From: Janthinobacterium rivuli
GTDB taxonomy: Bacteria > Pseudomonadota > Gammaproteobacteria > Burkholderiales > Burkholderiaceae_D
NCBI RefSeq assembly: GCF_009208735.1
Contig: NZ_WFLJ01000002.1
Location: 310,001-374,000 of the forward strand
Length of the DNA stretch: 64,000 nucleotides
Direction of reading: 5' to 3'
Shown here: positions 25,907 through 34,286 of the stretch, piece after piece
How the letters are laid out: the number at the start of each line of letters is the position of its first letter
How positions within the stretch are numbered: position 1 is the stretch's first letter
The notes under the pieces: generated by a model
The model's input: only the letters and a program-made list of their open reading frames with translations
The model's database searches: none
Told to the model about the DNA's origin: nothing
Program-made: the position numbers and the translations under genes

Positions 25907-27210
25907 GCGCTTGCGAGGCGCCGGATGCGGCGCCGTTTCGTGGTGGGGTCAAAGGGAGGCAATTCGCCGCTGATCGTCCAGGCCAGGCCGTCGACGGCCA
26001 CGCCCAGGCCCTGCAGCACCGCGGCCAGGTGCGCGCGCAGGGCGGCCAGGCCGGCATCGTCGAGGGCCGCGTGCAGCTGCAGGGCCGCTTCGCCCGACTG
26101 GGCCAGGCGGTAATCGGCGTCCGGCGGCAAGGCTTGCGCGAAGGCCCGCGTCAGCACGTCGGCAAACACGGCGACCGACTCGCCGCCGCGCGCCGACGGC
26201 AGCAGCAACATGTCGTCGCAGCGCCCTTCGATGCCGTCGATGGCGCGCGTGGCGCGGCCGCACGGGCATGGCGTGGCGCGCGCGAGCAGGATATCGTCCA
26301 GGCGGTAGCGCACGATGGGCTGCGTGACGCGGGTAAAGTCCGTAATCACGGGCACGAAGCGACGTTGCTGTTCGCCTGCCTCAGCATCGAGCCACTGCGG
26401 CTCGATGTGCACGTATTCCTCGTTCAGGTGCAGCACGCCGTGTTCGCAGCTGCTGGCGAGGAAACCCTCGGTGGCCTGGTAGATTTCATGCACCGTGCCA
26501 AACGCCTGCGCGATCAGGGCGCGGTCCTGCGCTTCCAGCACTTCGGCCACCGAGATGACTTTTTTCGGCGCCAGCGCCAGGCTGCCATCGATGACGCGCA
26601 AGGCCAGCTGGCGCAGCACCTGGGCCGGCGCGACGATGACGGACGGTTGATAGTGCGCCAGCCGCGCGCACAGGCTGTCGAACGGTTCGAACAAGTCATA
26701 GAAGGCAAAGGTCAGCCACGGCGAGCGCACGGCCGTGTACAGATTGCTGTTCGCGCGCAGGAACAGCGCGACCCGCTCGCCGGAGAACAGGCCCTCGGGC
26801 AGCGCCTTGGCCAGCATCACGCCCGCCCATTGGGCCTTTTCGCGGGGGCTGACGGTAAACACGGCGCGCCGCGACGAGGTGCCCGACGACAGGCCCACCG
26901 TGATGTCACCGACGGCCGGCGTGAAGTCGCGGCTATGCTCGGCCGCCATGGCCGCGTCCATCGCCTGCGCCAGCGTGACGCCTTCCGTGTTCATGGCATC
27001 GAAATGCTCGAGCATCAAGGCCTTGTTCATCGTCGGCCACTGCGCCAGGGGCAGATCGCGGTACGGGGCGAAGTAAGCGCTGCGCGCGCACAGGGTGTCG
27101 ATGAAACGCGCCAGCTGCTTGCGCTGGTAGGCGTCGAGCTGCGCGCGGCTGGTGAAGCGCAGGCGGCGCGTGCGCCAGTACGACAATAACAGCCAGACGA
27201 TGCGCTTCAC
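25903..27210 (-). CDS. F390-synthetase/PaaK-like adenylate-forming enzyme
   Basis: A 435-residue member of the adenylate-forming superfamily closest to phenylacetate-CoA ligase and coenzyme F390 synthetase. The nucleotide loop is VGLSSGTSSRRAVF at about 107-120, the A5-type motif is YQATEG, and FTRVTQPIVRYRLDD carries the ribose-binding Asp. A CPCGRAT motif and the smaller C-terminal lid follow. It should activate a carboxylate with ATP; the acceptor (CoA, an amine or a protein) is not evident and no acyl carrier protein is encoded nearby. Start and stop overlap the neighbouring genes by four bases. Confidence 0.82.
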   Translation of the reverse strand: MKRIVWLLLSYWRTRRLRFTSRAQLDAYQRKQLARFIDTLCARSAYFAPYRDLPLAQWPTMNKALMLEHFDAMNTEGVTLAQAMDAAMAAEHSRDFTPAVGDITVGLSSGTSSRRAVFTVSPREKAQWAGVMLAKALPEGLFSGERVALFLRANSNLYTAVRSPWLTFAFYDLFEPFDSLCARLAHYQPSVIVAPAQVLRQLALRVIDGSLALAPKKVISVAEVLEAQDRALIAQAFGTVHEIYQATEGFLASSCEHGVLHLNEEYVHIEPQWLDAEAGEQQRRFVPVITDFTRVTQPIVRYRLDDILLARATPCPCGRATRAIDGIEGRCDDMLLLPSARGGESVAVFADVLTRAFAQALPPDADYRLAQSGEAALQLHAALDDAGLAALRAHLAAVLQGLGVAVDGLAWTISGELPPFDPTTKRRRIRRLASA

Positions 27211-28037
27211 GGGCGGCCCGCCACAGGCAGATAGTCGGGCGTGTCTTCATGCGTGATGCGGATCTGCGCATTGCCCGACCGGTGCAGCTGGTGCAGGCGG
27301 TTCAGGGTGGCGTAGTACAGCGCGCGCTTGTGCTGGATGAGGAACGACAGTTCGGACGGTCCGCGCAGCTGCTGGAAGCTTTCCGGCACCCAGGCCGCGT
27401 CCGACGCCAGCAATGTCCAGCCTTCGTCCTGCAGCACGAAGGCGCCAAGATGGCCGATCGCATGGCCGGGCAGGTCGACGATGTAGATCTCGCCCGTGCC
27501 GCTGACGTCGCGCCCGTGCGTAAACGGCAGCAGGGCCGCCGGCAAGGCCGTCTCGGGCACGCTTTCCACGAAATCCAGGCGGTCGGCGATATCGGGCGGC
27601 AGCAGCTCGGGCACGAAGGCCTGGCGCACGGCGGCCACGCCGGACAGGCCGCGCACGGCGTCCCAGCCCGTTTTCGAGGCCATCAGCCGCGCGCCGGGAA
27701 AGTCGCGCAGGCCGGCGATATGGTCGGCGTGGAAGTGCGACAGCAGCAAGGTGTGGATGTCGCCGGGCGACACGCCATGCGCGCGCAACTGGCCGTGCAG
27801 CGATTCCTTCTCGTCAAACGAAATCGGCGTCACCCACGCATACATGCGGTACACGCCTTTCGACGTGGCGGCGCGGAAGTGCTCGGCGTAACCGGTGTCC
27901 CACAGGTACAGGCCCGCGCGGGTCTCGATCAGGTAGGCGCGCGAGGGGAAGCAGCGGCTGGCCAGCCCGCTGCCTTTCAAGACCATGCACGAAGGATGGG
28001 TGCAGTGGCCGACGCGAAACGCGGTGATGCTAGCCAT
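27207..28037 (-). CDS. MBL-fold metallo-hydrolase
   Basis: A 276-residue metallo-beta-lactamase-fold enzyme. The dinuclear metal motif LSHFHADHIAGL is at about 110-121, further ligands are expected in VDLPGHAIGHLG and in the C-terminal THEDTPDYLP. The overall pattern (YLIETRAGLYLWDTGY) is that of lactonases and thioesterase-like members rather than beta-lactamases. In this operon a thioester or lactone hydrolysis step would fit, but the substrate is unknown. It overlaps the adenylating-enzyme gene by four bases and the reductase gene by eight. Confidence 0.85.
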   Translation of the reverse strand: MASITAFRVGHCTHPSCMVLKGSGLASRCFPSRAYLIETRAGLYLWDTGYAEHFRAATSKGVYRMYAWVTPISFDEKESLHGQLRAHGVSPGDIHTLLLSHFHADHIAGLRDFPGARLMASKTGWDAVRGLSGVAAVRQAFVPELLPPDIADRLDFVESVPETALPAALLPFTHGRDVSGTGEIYIVDLPGHAIGHLGAFVLQDEGWTLLASDAAWVPESFQQLRGPSELSFLIQHKRALYYATLNRLHQLHRSGNAQIRITHEDTPDYLPVAGRP

Positions 28038-29067
28038 TGCGCTCCTTGCCCACCTTGTGCGCCGCCGCTTCCTGGCGCATCCACTGCGCCGTGCGGGCGA
28101 TGCCGTCCTGCAGGCTGACGACGGGACGATAACCGAGCACCTTGCGCGCCTTGGCGTTATCGAGCGTCATGTCGAAACTGAGCGCGCCGATGCTGTAGGG
28201 CGTGAGCGATGGTTCGCGGCGGGTAAAACGCGAAGCGAACTGCATCAGGCGCGCAAGCACCGCCAGCACGCGGTAAGGTACGCTGACGATCTCGAACGGC
28301 TGCTGCAGATGGTCGCAAAACAGGCTGCGCAAGATGTCGCACAGGCGCGCCGGTTCGCCATTCGTGATGTTGAAGGCGGCGCCCGAAGCGATGGTCTTGT
28401 GCACGGTGGCCAGCCACATCGCATGCACGACATTGTCGACGTAGGTGACGTCAATGGTGGCCGCGCCGCCGTTGGGCAGGGGCAGCTTGCCGCCGCGCTC
28501 CTGCAGCACCCGCGCCAGGCGCGGGATCAGCACCTGGTCGTGCGGGCCGAAGATGGCGCGCGGGCGCAGGATCACGCAGGTCATGCCGCGGTGGCGGTCG
28601 ACGCAATCCTGCACCAGCTTTTCCGCCATCGCCTTGCTGCGCGCATACGCGTTGACAAAAGAATCGGGGCGGAAGGTTTCCGGCACGTCGTAGCGGTTGT
28701 GGTAATCGAAATAGATGGCCGGCGTGGAAATGTGCACGAAGCGCGCCACGTGCAGGCTGGCGGCCGCGCGCAGCAACTGCGCCGTGGCCGTGACGTTGGC
28801 GGCGATGAAGTCGCGCTCCGCGCCCCACGGCGACGACAGCGCGGCGCAGTGCCAGACGGTGTCCATGCCGCGCACCAGCTCGTCGACCTGGCGCGGCGAC
28901 GCCTGCGCCAGGTCGAGCGCGACGAATTGCGCGCCCATGCGTTCAAGTTCGCGCCCGACGGCGGCGTTGCGGCCCGTGGCGCGCACTTCCACGCCCTGCG
29001 CCAGCAGGGTGCGCACGGCATTGCGCCCCAAGCCGCCCGTCGCTCCCGTGACCAGTATCCGCCTCAT
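28030..29067 (-). CDS. NAD(P)-dependent epimerase/3beta-HSD-like reductase
   Basis: A 345-residue extended SDR. The nucleotide site is ILVTGATGGLGRNAV at 3-17, the catalytic pair is YARSKAMAEKL (Tyr-x3-Lys), and DNVVHAMWLA and LGYRPVVSLQDGI are typical of the 3beta-hydroxysteroid dehydrogenase group, which includes OleD of the long-chain olefin pathway. It would reduce a beta-keto product or oxidise an alcohol. The ATG at 29067 has a good Shine-Dalgarno (AAGGTG) and lies ten bases after the KAS III stop. Confidence 0.86.
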   Translation of the reverse strand: MRRILVTGATGGLGRNAVRTLLAQGVEVRATGRNAAVGRELERMGAQFVALDLAQASPRQVDELVRGMDTVWHCAALSSPWGAERDFIAANVTATAQLLRAAASLHVARFVHISTPAIYFDYHNRYDVPETFRPDSFVNAYARSKAMAEKLVQDCVDRHRGMTCVILRPRAIFGPHDQVLIPRLARVLQERGGKLPLPNGGAATIDVTYVDNVVHAMWLATVHKTIASGAAFNITNGEPARLCDILRSLFCDHLQQPFEIVSVPYRVLAVLARLMQFASRFTRREPSLTPYSIGALSFDMTLDNAKARKVLGYRPVVSLQDGIARTAQWMRQEAAAHKVGKERNG

Positions 29068-29077
29068 CACACCACCT

Positions 29078-30058
29078 TCACAGGTCAAGAATCATGCCGC
29101 CGATGGTCAGGCCTGCGGCCGTGCCCATCATCAGCAAACGCTGGCCCGCCACGGCCCGGCCCGTCATCACCGCCTCGTGCAGGGCGGTGGGCAGGGACGC
29201 GGCCACCTGGTTGCCATGCGTTTCAAATATCTTGATGATTTTAGCATCGGGAACGTCGAGGATGCGCGCCGCATGCGCGAGCCCCAATGGGCTGGCCTGG
29301 TGGGGCACGACCACATCGACCCGTTCCAGTCCGGCGCCCGATTCCTGCATTAATTCCGCGAGGAAATCCGGCATCACCTTGACGGCCAGGCGGAACACGG
29401 CCTTGCCATCCATGCGGAACAGGTAGTCGCCCGGTTCGCAGCCGTTGCGCGGGTTGCGCTCGGTGCCGCCGCCGCGGATTTCGCAGTAGCGCCGCCCTTC
29501 CGGATACGTGCCCATCTTGTAGGCGCGGATGCCGGCGCTGCCATCGCCCTGCTCGACGATGACGGCGGCGGCGCCGTCGCCAAAGATCATCGACGCTTCC
29601 GGCTCGCTCCAGTCGACGCCGCGCGAAGCGAGGTCGGATGAAACGATGGCGATGCGCCGGTAGGCGCCGCCGGCCAGCATCGAGGCGGCCACGCGGAAGG
29701 CGGCCATGAAACTGAGGCAGCTGGCGTTGACGTCGAAGCTTTGCGTTCCTGGCGGCAAGCCTGCGTGTTCGGCGACGAAGCAGGCCGTGTTCGGCAATGC
29801 CTGCTCTGGCACGCCGTTGGCGCAGATCAGCAGGTCGATGTCGGCCGGACGCAGGCTGGCGTTCTTCAGCGCGTCGAGCAGGGCGGCGGCGCCCAGCTGG
29901 CTTTGCGATTCATCGGGCGCGGCGACAAAGCGCGACAGCACGCCGCTCTTGCGCAGGGTGTAGCCGGCCGGATGACCCAATGTCAGGTCCAGGCTGGCGG
30001 AAGTCACACTATGCGACGGCACGGCTTTGCCCGTCGCGATCAGGCGAACTGGAATCAT
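29078..30058 (-). CDS. 3-oxoacyl-ACP synthase III family condensing enzyme
   Basis: A 326-residue thiolase-fold enzyme. The catalytic triad is Cys114 (FDVNASCLSFM), His253 (VVPHQAS) and Asn283 (THGNQVAAS). The overall layout fits KAS III-like enzymes that start chains or, as OleA does, join two acyl thioesters. The housekeeping fabH normally sits beside plsX and fabD, which are absent here, so this is a specialised copy. It is the first gene of the seven-gene lipid operon. The start ATG follows AAGG with six bases between; the AT-rich 32 bp before it may hold the operon promoter. Confidence 0.9.
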   Translation of the reverse strand: MIPVRLIATGKAVPSHSVTSASLDLTLGHPAGYTLRKSGVLSRFVAAPDESQSQLGAAALLDALKNASLRPADIDLLICANGVPEQALPNTACFVAEHAGLPPGTQSFDVNASCLSFMAAFRVAASMLAGGAYRRIAIVSSDLASRGVDWSEPEASMIFGDGAAAVIVEQGDGSAGIRAYKMGTYPEGRRYCEIRGGGTERNPRNGCEPGDYLFRMDGKAVFRLAVKVMPDFLAELMQESGAGLERVDVVVPHQASPLGLAHAARILDVPDAKIIKIFETHGNQVAASLPTALHEAVMTGRAVAGQRLLMMGTAAGLTIGGMILDL

Positions 30059-30090
30059 GTTGGCCTTAACAAAGTAAATATGGTTATGAA

Positions 30091-30999
30091 TTAATCGCGT
30101 GCCAGCGGCGGCAAGTCAACGCCGCAGTTCTTGCAGAAATTGGCATCGTCATCGAGCCCTTCTTTCAGGCACGTGGGACAGGTACGCGTGGTGACCAGCT
30201 TGGAACTGCGCTGTACCGTCATTTCGGCACTGATAATGCCGGTAGGCACTGCCAGGATGCCCCAGCCGAGCAACATCATCAGCGAAGCGATGGTGCGCCC
30301 GATGTCGGTGCGCGGCGTGATATCGCCGAACCCGACGGTGGTCATGGTGCTGATGGCCCAGTAGATCGACGTGGGGATACTGCTGAAACCGTTATCCGGC
30401 CCCTCCACGACATACATCACAGTACCCAACAGAAAGACCACCATCATGACAAAAGACAAGAAAATGAGGATCTTGCGCCGGCTGGCCAGCAAGGCCCGCC
30501 CCAGCACCGTGTATTCATGCACGTAGGACGTGAGCTTGAGGATACGGAACATGCGCAGCAGGCGCAAAATGCGCACGTCGATCAGCACGTGGGCGCCCGG
30601 CAGCAGCAAGCCGATGTAGGTCGGCACGATGGCCAGCAAGTCGATAATGCCGAAAAAACTCTTGGCGTAACGCACCGGATGCCGCAGGCACGACAGGCGG
30701 GCGACATATTCGATGGTAAATAAAATGGTGAAAAACCACTCCAGCGCCGTCAGCCAGGCGCCATAGCGCTCGGCCACGGAGGCGACACTGCTGAGCACGA
30801 CCACCGTCACGCTGACCAGGATGGCGGCGATCAGCAGCAAATCGAAGGCGCGGCCCGTGCGCGTTTCCGCCTCGAAGATGACGGTGTACACCTGCTCGCG
30901 CCAGCCCCGCTCGGGCTTGCCATATTTTTGCTGCGTTTCCTGCGCCGCCAGTTGCTGCGGCGTCAGGGGCGCCGCTCCGCTCTTCGTCGCGGCTTTCAT
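30091..30999 (-). CDS. Voltage-gated K+ channel with C-terminal zinc ribbon
   Basis: A 302-residue inner-membrane channel subunit with six membrane segments. S4 carries the charged repeat RILRLLRMFRILKL, the pore helix and filter read STMTTVGFGD, and S6 follows. After the pore domain a short cytoplasmic tail ends in a zinc ribbon (CPTCLKEG...CKNCG). Start choice: the ATG at 30999; an earlier in-frame TTG at 31044 overlaps the -35 element of a likely promoter, so it is not used. It ends 32 bp before the lipid operon in the same direction. Confidence 0.9.
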   Translation of the reverse strand: MKAATKSGAAPLTPQQLAAQETQQKYGKPERGWREQVYTVIFEAETRTGRAFDLLLIAAILVSVTVVVLSSVASVAERYGAWLTALEWFFTILFTIEYVARLSCLRHPVRYAKSFFGIIDLLAIVPTYIGLLLPGAHVLIDVRILRLLRMFRILKLTSYVHEYTVLGRALLASRRKILIFLSFVMMVVFLLGTVMYVVEGPDNGFSSIPTSIYWAISTMTTVGFGDITPRTDIGRTIASLMMLLGWGILAVPTGIISAEMTVQRSSKLVTTRTCPTCLKEGLDDDANFCKNCGVDLPPLARD

Positions 31000-31015
31000 G
31001 TGGTGAGTGTGCTCA

Positions 31016-31044
31016 TATACTATTATTGTATAGATAATTGACAA
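31016..31044 (-). promoter_or_regulatory. Likely sigma-70 promoter of the K+ channel gene
   Basis: On the minus strand TTGTCA (31044-31039) is followed after about 17-18 bases by AGTATAT. The region is very AT-rich compared with its surroundings. The gap to the ATG at 30999 is short, leaving a leader of about 10 nt. Confidence 0.45.
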
Positions 31045-31080
31045 AGCACGGCGACACGCACGATTGCAATAAGGTTTGCG

Positions 31081-32832
31081 CTACACCAACTTCTTCGCCA
31101 GCAACACGGCATTGCGCCGGTCGCGCTCGGCTTGCACGATGTCCGCCGTGCGCGCTTCCGACAGGCCCACCGTGTGCAGCACCGTGGCCGTCAGTTGCAG
31201 CGCCGATTCCAGCGCCTCGGGCACGACCAGGGTGGCGCCCGCCTGTATCAGGGCCACGGCATGCGCCTCGTCGCGGGCGCGCGCATACACGGGCAGCTGC
31301 GGATACTCGCGGCGGATCGATTTCACGGCATGCAGCACGGATGCCGCATGGTCCATGGTCAGTACCACGGCGGCGGCCCGGTCCGCATTGACCTTCTGCA
31401 GCAATTCCGCGCGCGACGCATCGCCGAAATACACGGGGAAACCGCGCGGATGCAAGGTCGTCACCAGGCGCGCATCATTTTCAATCGCCACATAGGCGAT
31501 ATCCTGCTCCGTCAGCACCTTGGCCAGCAACTGCCCCACGCGGCCGAAACCGGCGATGATGACGGTGCTGCCCTGCGGCGGCGGCGCGCCGTGCGCCAGG
31601 TCGGCCAGTTGATGGTGATGGCGCCGTTCCCACCAGTTGCCGAAAGCGCGCGCCGCCTTGGCCAGCGCCGGCGTGGCGAACAGGCTCAGGCCCACCACCA
31701 GCATGACGAACTGCGCCACCTGCGGGCCGATCAGCTTGGTACCGAGCGCATACGCGACGACGATGAAGGCGAACTCGCCGCCCTGCCCCAGCAGCACGCC
31801 CGTTTCCACGGCGCGCCCCCAGTGAAAGCCGCCGATGCGGAAAATCACGCTGATGACCAGGGTTTTTACGGCAAACAGGCTCAGCACGGCCAGGGGAATC
31901 AAGACGGGCGACTTGAGGATTTCGCGCACGTCGATCTGCATGCCCACCGACATGAAGAACAAGCCCATCAACAAGCCCTTGAAGGGCTCGATCGTCACTT
32001 CCACTTCGTGGCGAAATTCCGTTTCCGCCAGCAGCAGGCCGGCCAGCAAGGCGCCCAGCGCCATCGACAGGCCCGCCAGGTAGGTCAAGCCCGCGATGCC
32101 CAGGGTGCTGAGCAGGGTCAGGGCCATGAACACGTCGGGCTGGCGTTTCTTGACGAAAAACTGGAACAGCGGGCGAATCACGCGGCGTCCCAGCAGATAG
32201 ATCAGCAGGATGGCGCCGGCCGATTTCACGGCCGCAAAACTGAGCAGATACGCCAGGTCGTCGCTGCGTCCGCTGGCGAACACGTCGATCAGGATGAACA
32301 GCGGCACCACCATCAAATCCTGGAACATCAGGATGGAAAAGCCCGCCTGTCCGCTTGGGGTCTGCAAGGAGCGCTGGTCGGTGAGCAACTGCATCACCAC
32401 GGCCGTGGACGACAGCGACAGCACCAGACCCAGCACGATGGACGCTTCCAGCGACAGGCCAAAGTAATACGCCACGGCGCCGATCAGACAGGCGCTGACG
32501 GCCACCTGCCCCACGCCCGCGCCGAATACCCAGCGCCGCAGCGCCCACAGCCGTTCCGTCGACAGTTCCAGACCGATCATGAACATCAAGAACATCACGC
32601 CCAGCTCGGCCAGGCCGCTGACCTGCTCGGCACGGACGAACGAGAAATACGTCAGCCACGTGAAGTCGCCGGCCCACAGGCCGAAGCCGAACGGGCCGAA
32701 CAGGGCGCCGACGGCCAGGAAACCGAGCACCTGGTTGACCTTCAGGCGTTGCAATAGCGGAATGAAAATCCCGGCCAGGGCGAGAAACAGCAGGGTTTCC
32801 CGCAAATAAGGTAAGGCGTGTTGCTCTTCCAA
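31081..32832 (-). CDS. CPA2-family cation/proton antiporter (KefB/KefC type)
   Basis: A 583-residue inner-membrane transporter. About twelve membrane segments fill residues 5-385 (for example LGFLAVGALFGPFGF, LGVMFLMFMIGLEL, FSILMFQDLMVVPLF, LLGQGGEFAFIVVAYAL); the LMVVPLF and GQGGEFAF blocks are typical of K+/H+ antiporters of the Kef/YbaL type. From about 420 a TrkA-N domain carries the nucleotide site IIAGFGRVGQLLA. No TrkA-C domain is visible. I chose a TTG start at 32832 because AGGA stands eight bases before it; an upstream ATG at 32880 has no ribosome site. Confidence 0.87.
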   Translation of the reverse strand: MEEQHALPYLRETLLFLALAGIFIPLLQRLKVNQVLGFLAVGALFGPFGFGLWAGDFTWLTYFSFVRAEQVSGLAELGVMFLMFMIGLELSTERLWALRRWVFGAGVGQVAVSACLIGAVAYYFGLSLEASIVLGLVLSLSSTAVVMQLLTDQRSLQTPSGQAGFSILMFQDLMVVPLFILIDVFASGRSDDLAYLLSFAAVKSAGAILLIYLLGRRVIRPLFQFFVKKRQPDVFMALTLLSTLGIAGLTYLAGLSMALGALLAGLLLAETEFRHEVEVTIEPFKGLLMGLFFMSVGMQIDVREILKSPVLIPLAVLSLFAVKTLVISVIFRIGGFHWGRAVETGVLLGQGGEFAFIVVAYALGTKLIGPQVAQFVMLVVGLSLFATPALAKAARAFGNWWERRHHHQLADLAHGAPPPQGSTVIIAGFGRVGQLLAKVLTEQDIAYVAIENDARLVTTLHPRGFPVYFGDASRAELLQKVNADRAAAVVLTMDHAASVLHAVKSIRREYPQLPVYARARDEAHAVALIQAGATLVVPEALESALQLTATVLHTVGLSEARTADIVQAERDRRNAVLLAKKLV

Positions 32833-32938
32833 GATAATCCTAACTGAATGACATCTATGCTGAATTGGCAATTTTCGCATGCGCGCCCATGGTGAAGCAG
32901 GAGCACACACGATATTTTTCCATAAAGAAATAAATCCG

Positions 32939-34183
32939 CTACGGGCGCTGCGCTTGCGGCGGCGCCAGCATGTCCGCACGGGGGCGGTCCCAGCCCGGCA
33001 CGTAGGCGGGACACGGCCGGCTGCGGAACTGTTGCAGTTCGACCGTGGTGAAATTGGGCAGCATGCCGGGGTTGAAACGCACGTCCGTCAGTTTGTCCGC
33101 ATTCAAGCGGGGCATGCGGGCGAAGCGGAACCAGGCGTCGACATAGCAATTATCCTCCTGCAGCGCGCGCAAGGCGGTCAGGCTGCCGGCCGCCTGTGCC
33201 GACACGGCGATACCGGGCGCCAGTTGCTGGCCCTGCTTGGCCGTTTCGGCCAGCCCGGCCGGGCAGGCGGCGGGCGCCAGCGCGTCCGGCAGCAGGCTCA
33301 GGGTGCCACGCCGCAGCGTGTACACGTCGGTCTTGCTGTCGAGCGAGACATAAATCCAGCACAGCGGATTGCTGGGGAATGCCGTCATCGCCACGTCCCA
33401 CACGCGCGTGCCGGGGTCCAGGCGCTGCACGGCCGCCTCGATGCGCGTGCGGCCGAGGGCCGACGCCACGCCCTGCGTGCCGATGAAGGTGGCGGCCAGC
33501 GCGAAGGCCAGCAGCAGCGGCCCCCGCCCCCGCTCGCCGGCACGTCCCTGCAGCACGGCCAGCACCATGCCCAGCCCCAGCAGTACGACCAGCGAAGCGG
33601 GCGCCAGGTAGGTTTTATAGGTGAAGAAGCACAGGGCCGCCGCCAGCGCGGCCAGCAGCACGCTTTTGACGATGCCATAACGCAAGGACATGATCACGGG
33701 CACGCCCAGCAAGACCCAGAACATGGGCTCGACAATGAAGACCATGTCGCCATACAGCCAGCGGCTGTTGAAGGGATAGAACGGGTGCAAGCCGTAGGAA
33801 TTGAGGAAATCCATGCCCATGTGCAAGCAGAATCCCAGCAGCAAACAAGCCGCCAGGCCGATGCGGGCTGGCACGCTGTCCTTCAGCAACCGGCGCGCGC
33901 CGGGCCACAGCAACCATAACAGTGCCAGCAGCAACAGCGCCTGCGGCAAGGCCAGCAGCAAGGTATGCGTATGCCCGCGGTGGTGCAGCATGTAGCCGAA
34001 AGGCCGTGGCAGCAGGCGGGTCAGCACCAGGTCGAGGTCCGGCGCATTGCTGGCAAACCAGGCCGTAAAGAGAAACAGCGCGCGCCGGGTGCGCTGGGCG
34101 GGGGCCTGCGGCTCGGGCGGCAGGCTGCGGTGTACCAGTTCGCCGACCCCGAGGCCGATGACCGAATGCGTAATATTATCCAT
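32939..34183 (-). CDS. YdjM/DUF457-type membrane-bound metal-dependent hydrolase
   Basis: A 414-residue membrane protein. The start MDNITHSVIGLGVGEL, the block SNAPDLDLVLTRL, HHRGHTHTLL and HMGMDFLNSYG are the metal-ligand motifs of the family known as LexA-regulated inner-membrane hydrolases (YdjM-like, DUF457). About eight hydrophobic segments follow, then a soluble C-terminal domain (about 255-414). The enzyme activity of the family is inferred from its metal motifs only. The gene is separated by about 100 bp from neighbours on both sides. Confidence 0.82.
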   Translation of the reverse strand: MDNITHSVIGLGVGELVHRSLPPEPQAPAQRTRRALFLFTAWFASNAPDLDLVLTRLLPRPFGYMLHHRGHTHTLLLALPQALLLLALLWLLWPGARRLLKDSVPARIGLAACLLLGFCLHMGMDFLNSYGLHPFYPFNSRWLYGDMVFIVEPMFWVLLGVPVIMSLRYGIVKSVLLAALAAALCFFTYKTYLAPASLVVLLGLGMVLAVLQGRAGERGRGPLLLAFALAATFIGTQGVASALGRTRIEAAVQRLDPGTRVWDVAMTAFPSNPLCWIYVSLDSKTDVYTLRRGTLSLLPDALAPAACPAGLAETAKQGQQLAPGIAVSAQAAGSLTALRALQEDNCYVDAWFRFARMPRLNADKLTDVRFNPGMLPNFTTVELQQFRSRPCPAYVPGWDRPRADMLAPPQAQRP

Positions 34184-34225
34184 CGGGCAATTTTACAGGA
34201 TGCGGCCACCCCAAGAGCAAAGGCT

Positions 34226-34252
34226 GGGGTCGTACCCTCAGGGTACGACCCC
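34226..34252. repeat. Perfect palindromic element (REP-like)
   Basis: GGGGTCGTACCCT and AGGGTACGACCCC are perfect 13-base arms around a single C. It lies between the YdjM-like gene start and the end of the DUF4401 gene. There is no T-run. Its form resembles dispersed extragenic palindromes; I see only this copy in the window. Confidence 0.6.
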
Positions 34253-34286
34253 GGATGCTGCCATTGGGTTTGTTCAAATCAAGCGT

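Noticed and set aside
23041..30058. Assignment of the lipid operon to the OleABCD long-chain olefin pathway.
   Set aside because: Only the KAS III and reductase steps resemble OleA and OleD. The alpha/beta-hydrolase OleB is absent and the ligase belongs to the F390/PaaK group, not to OleC.
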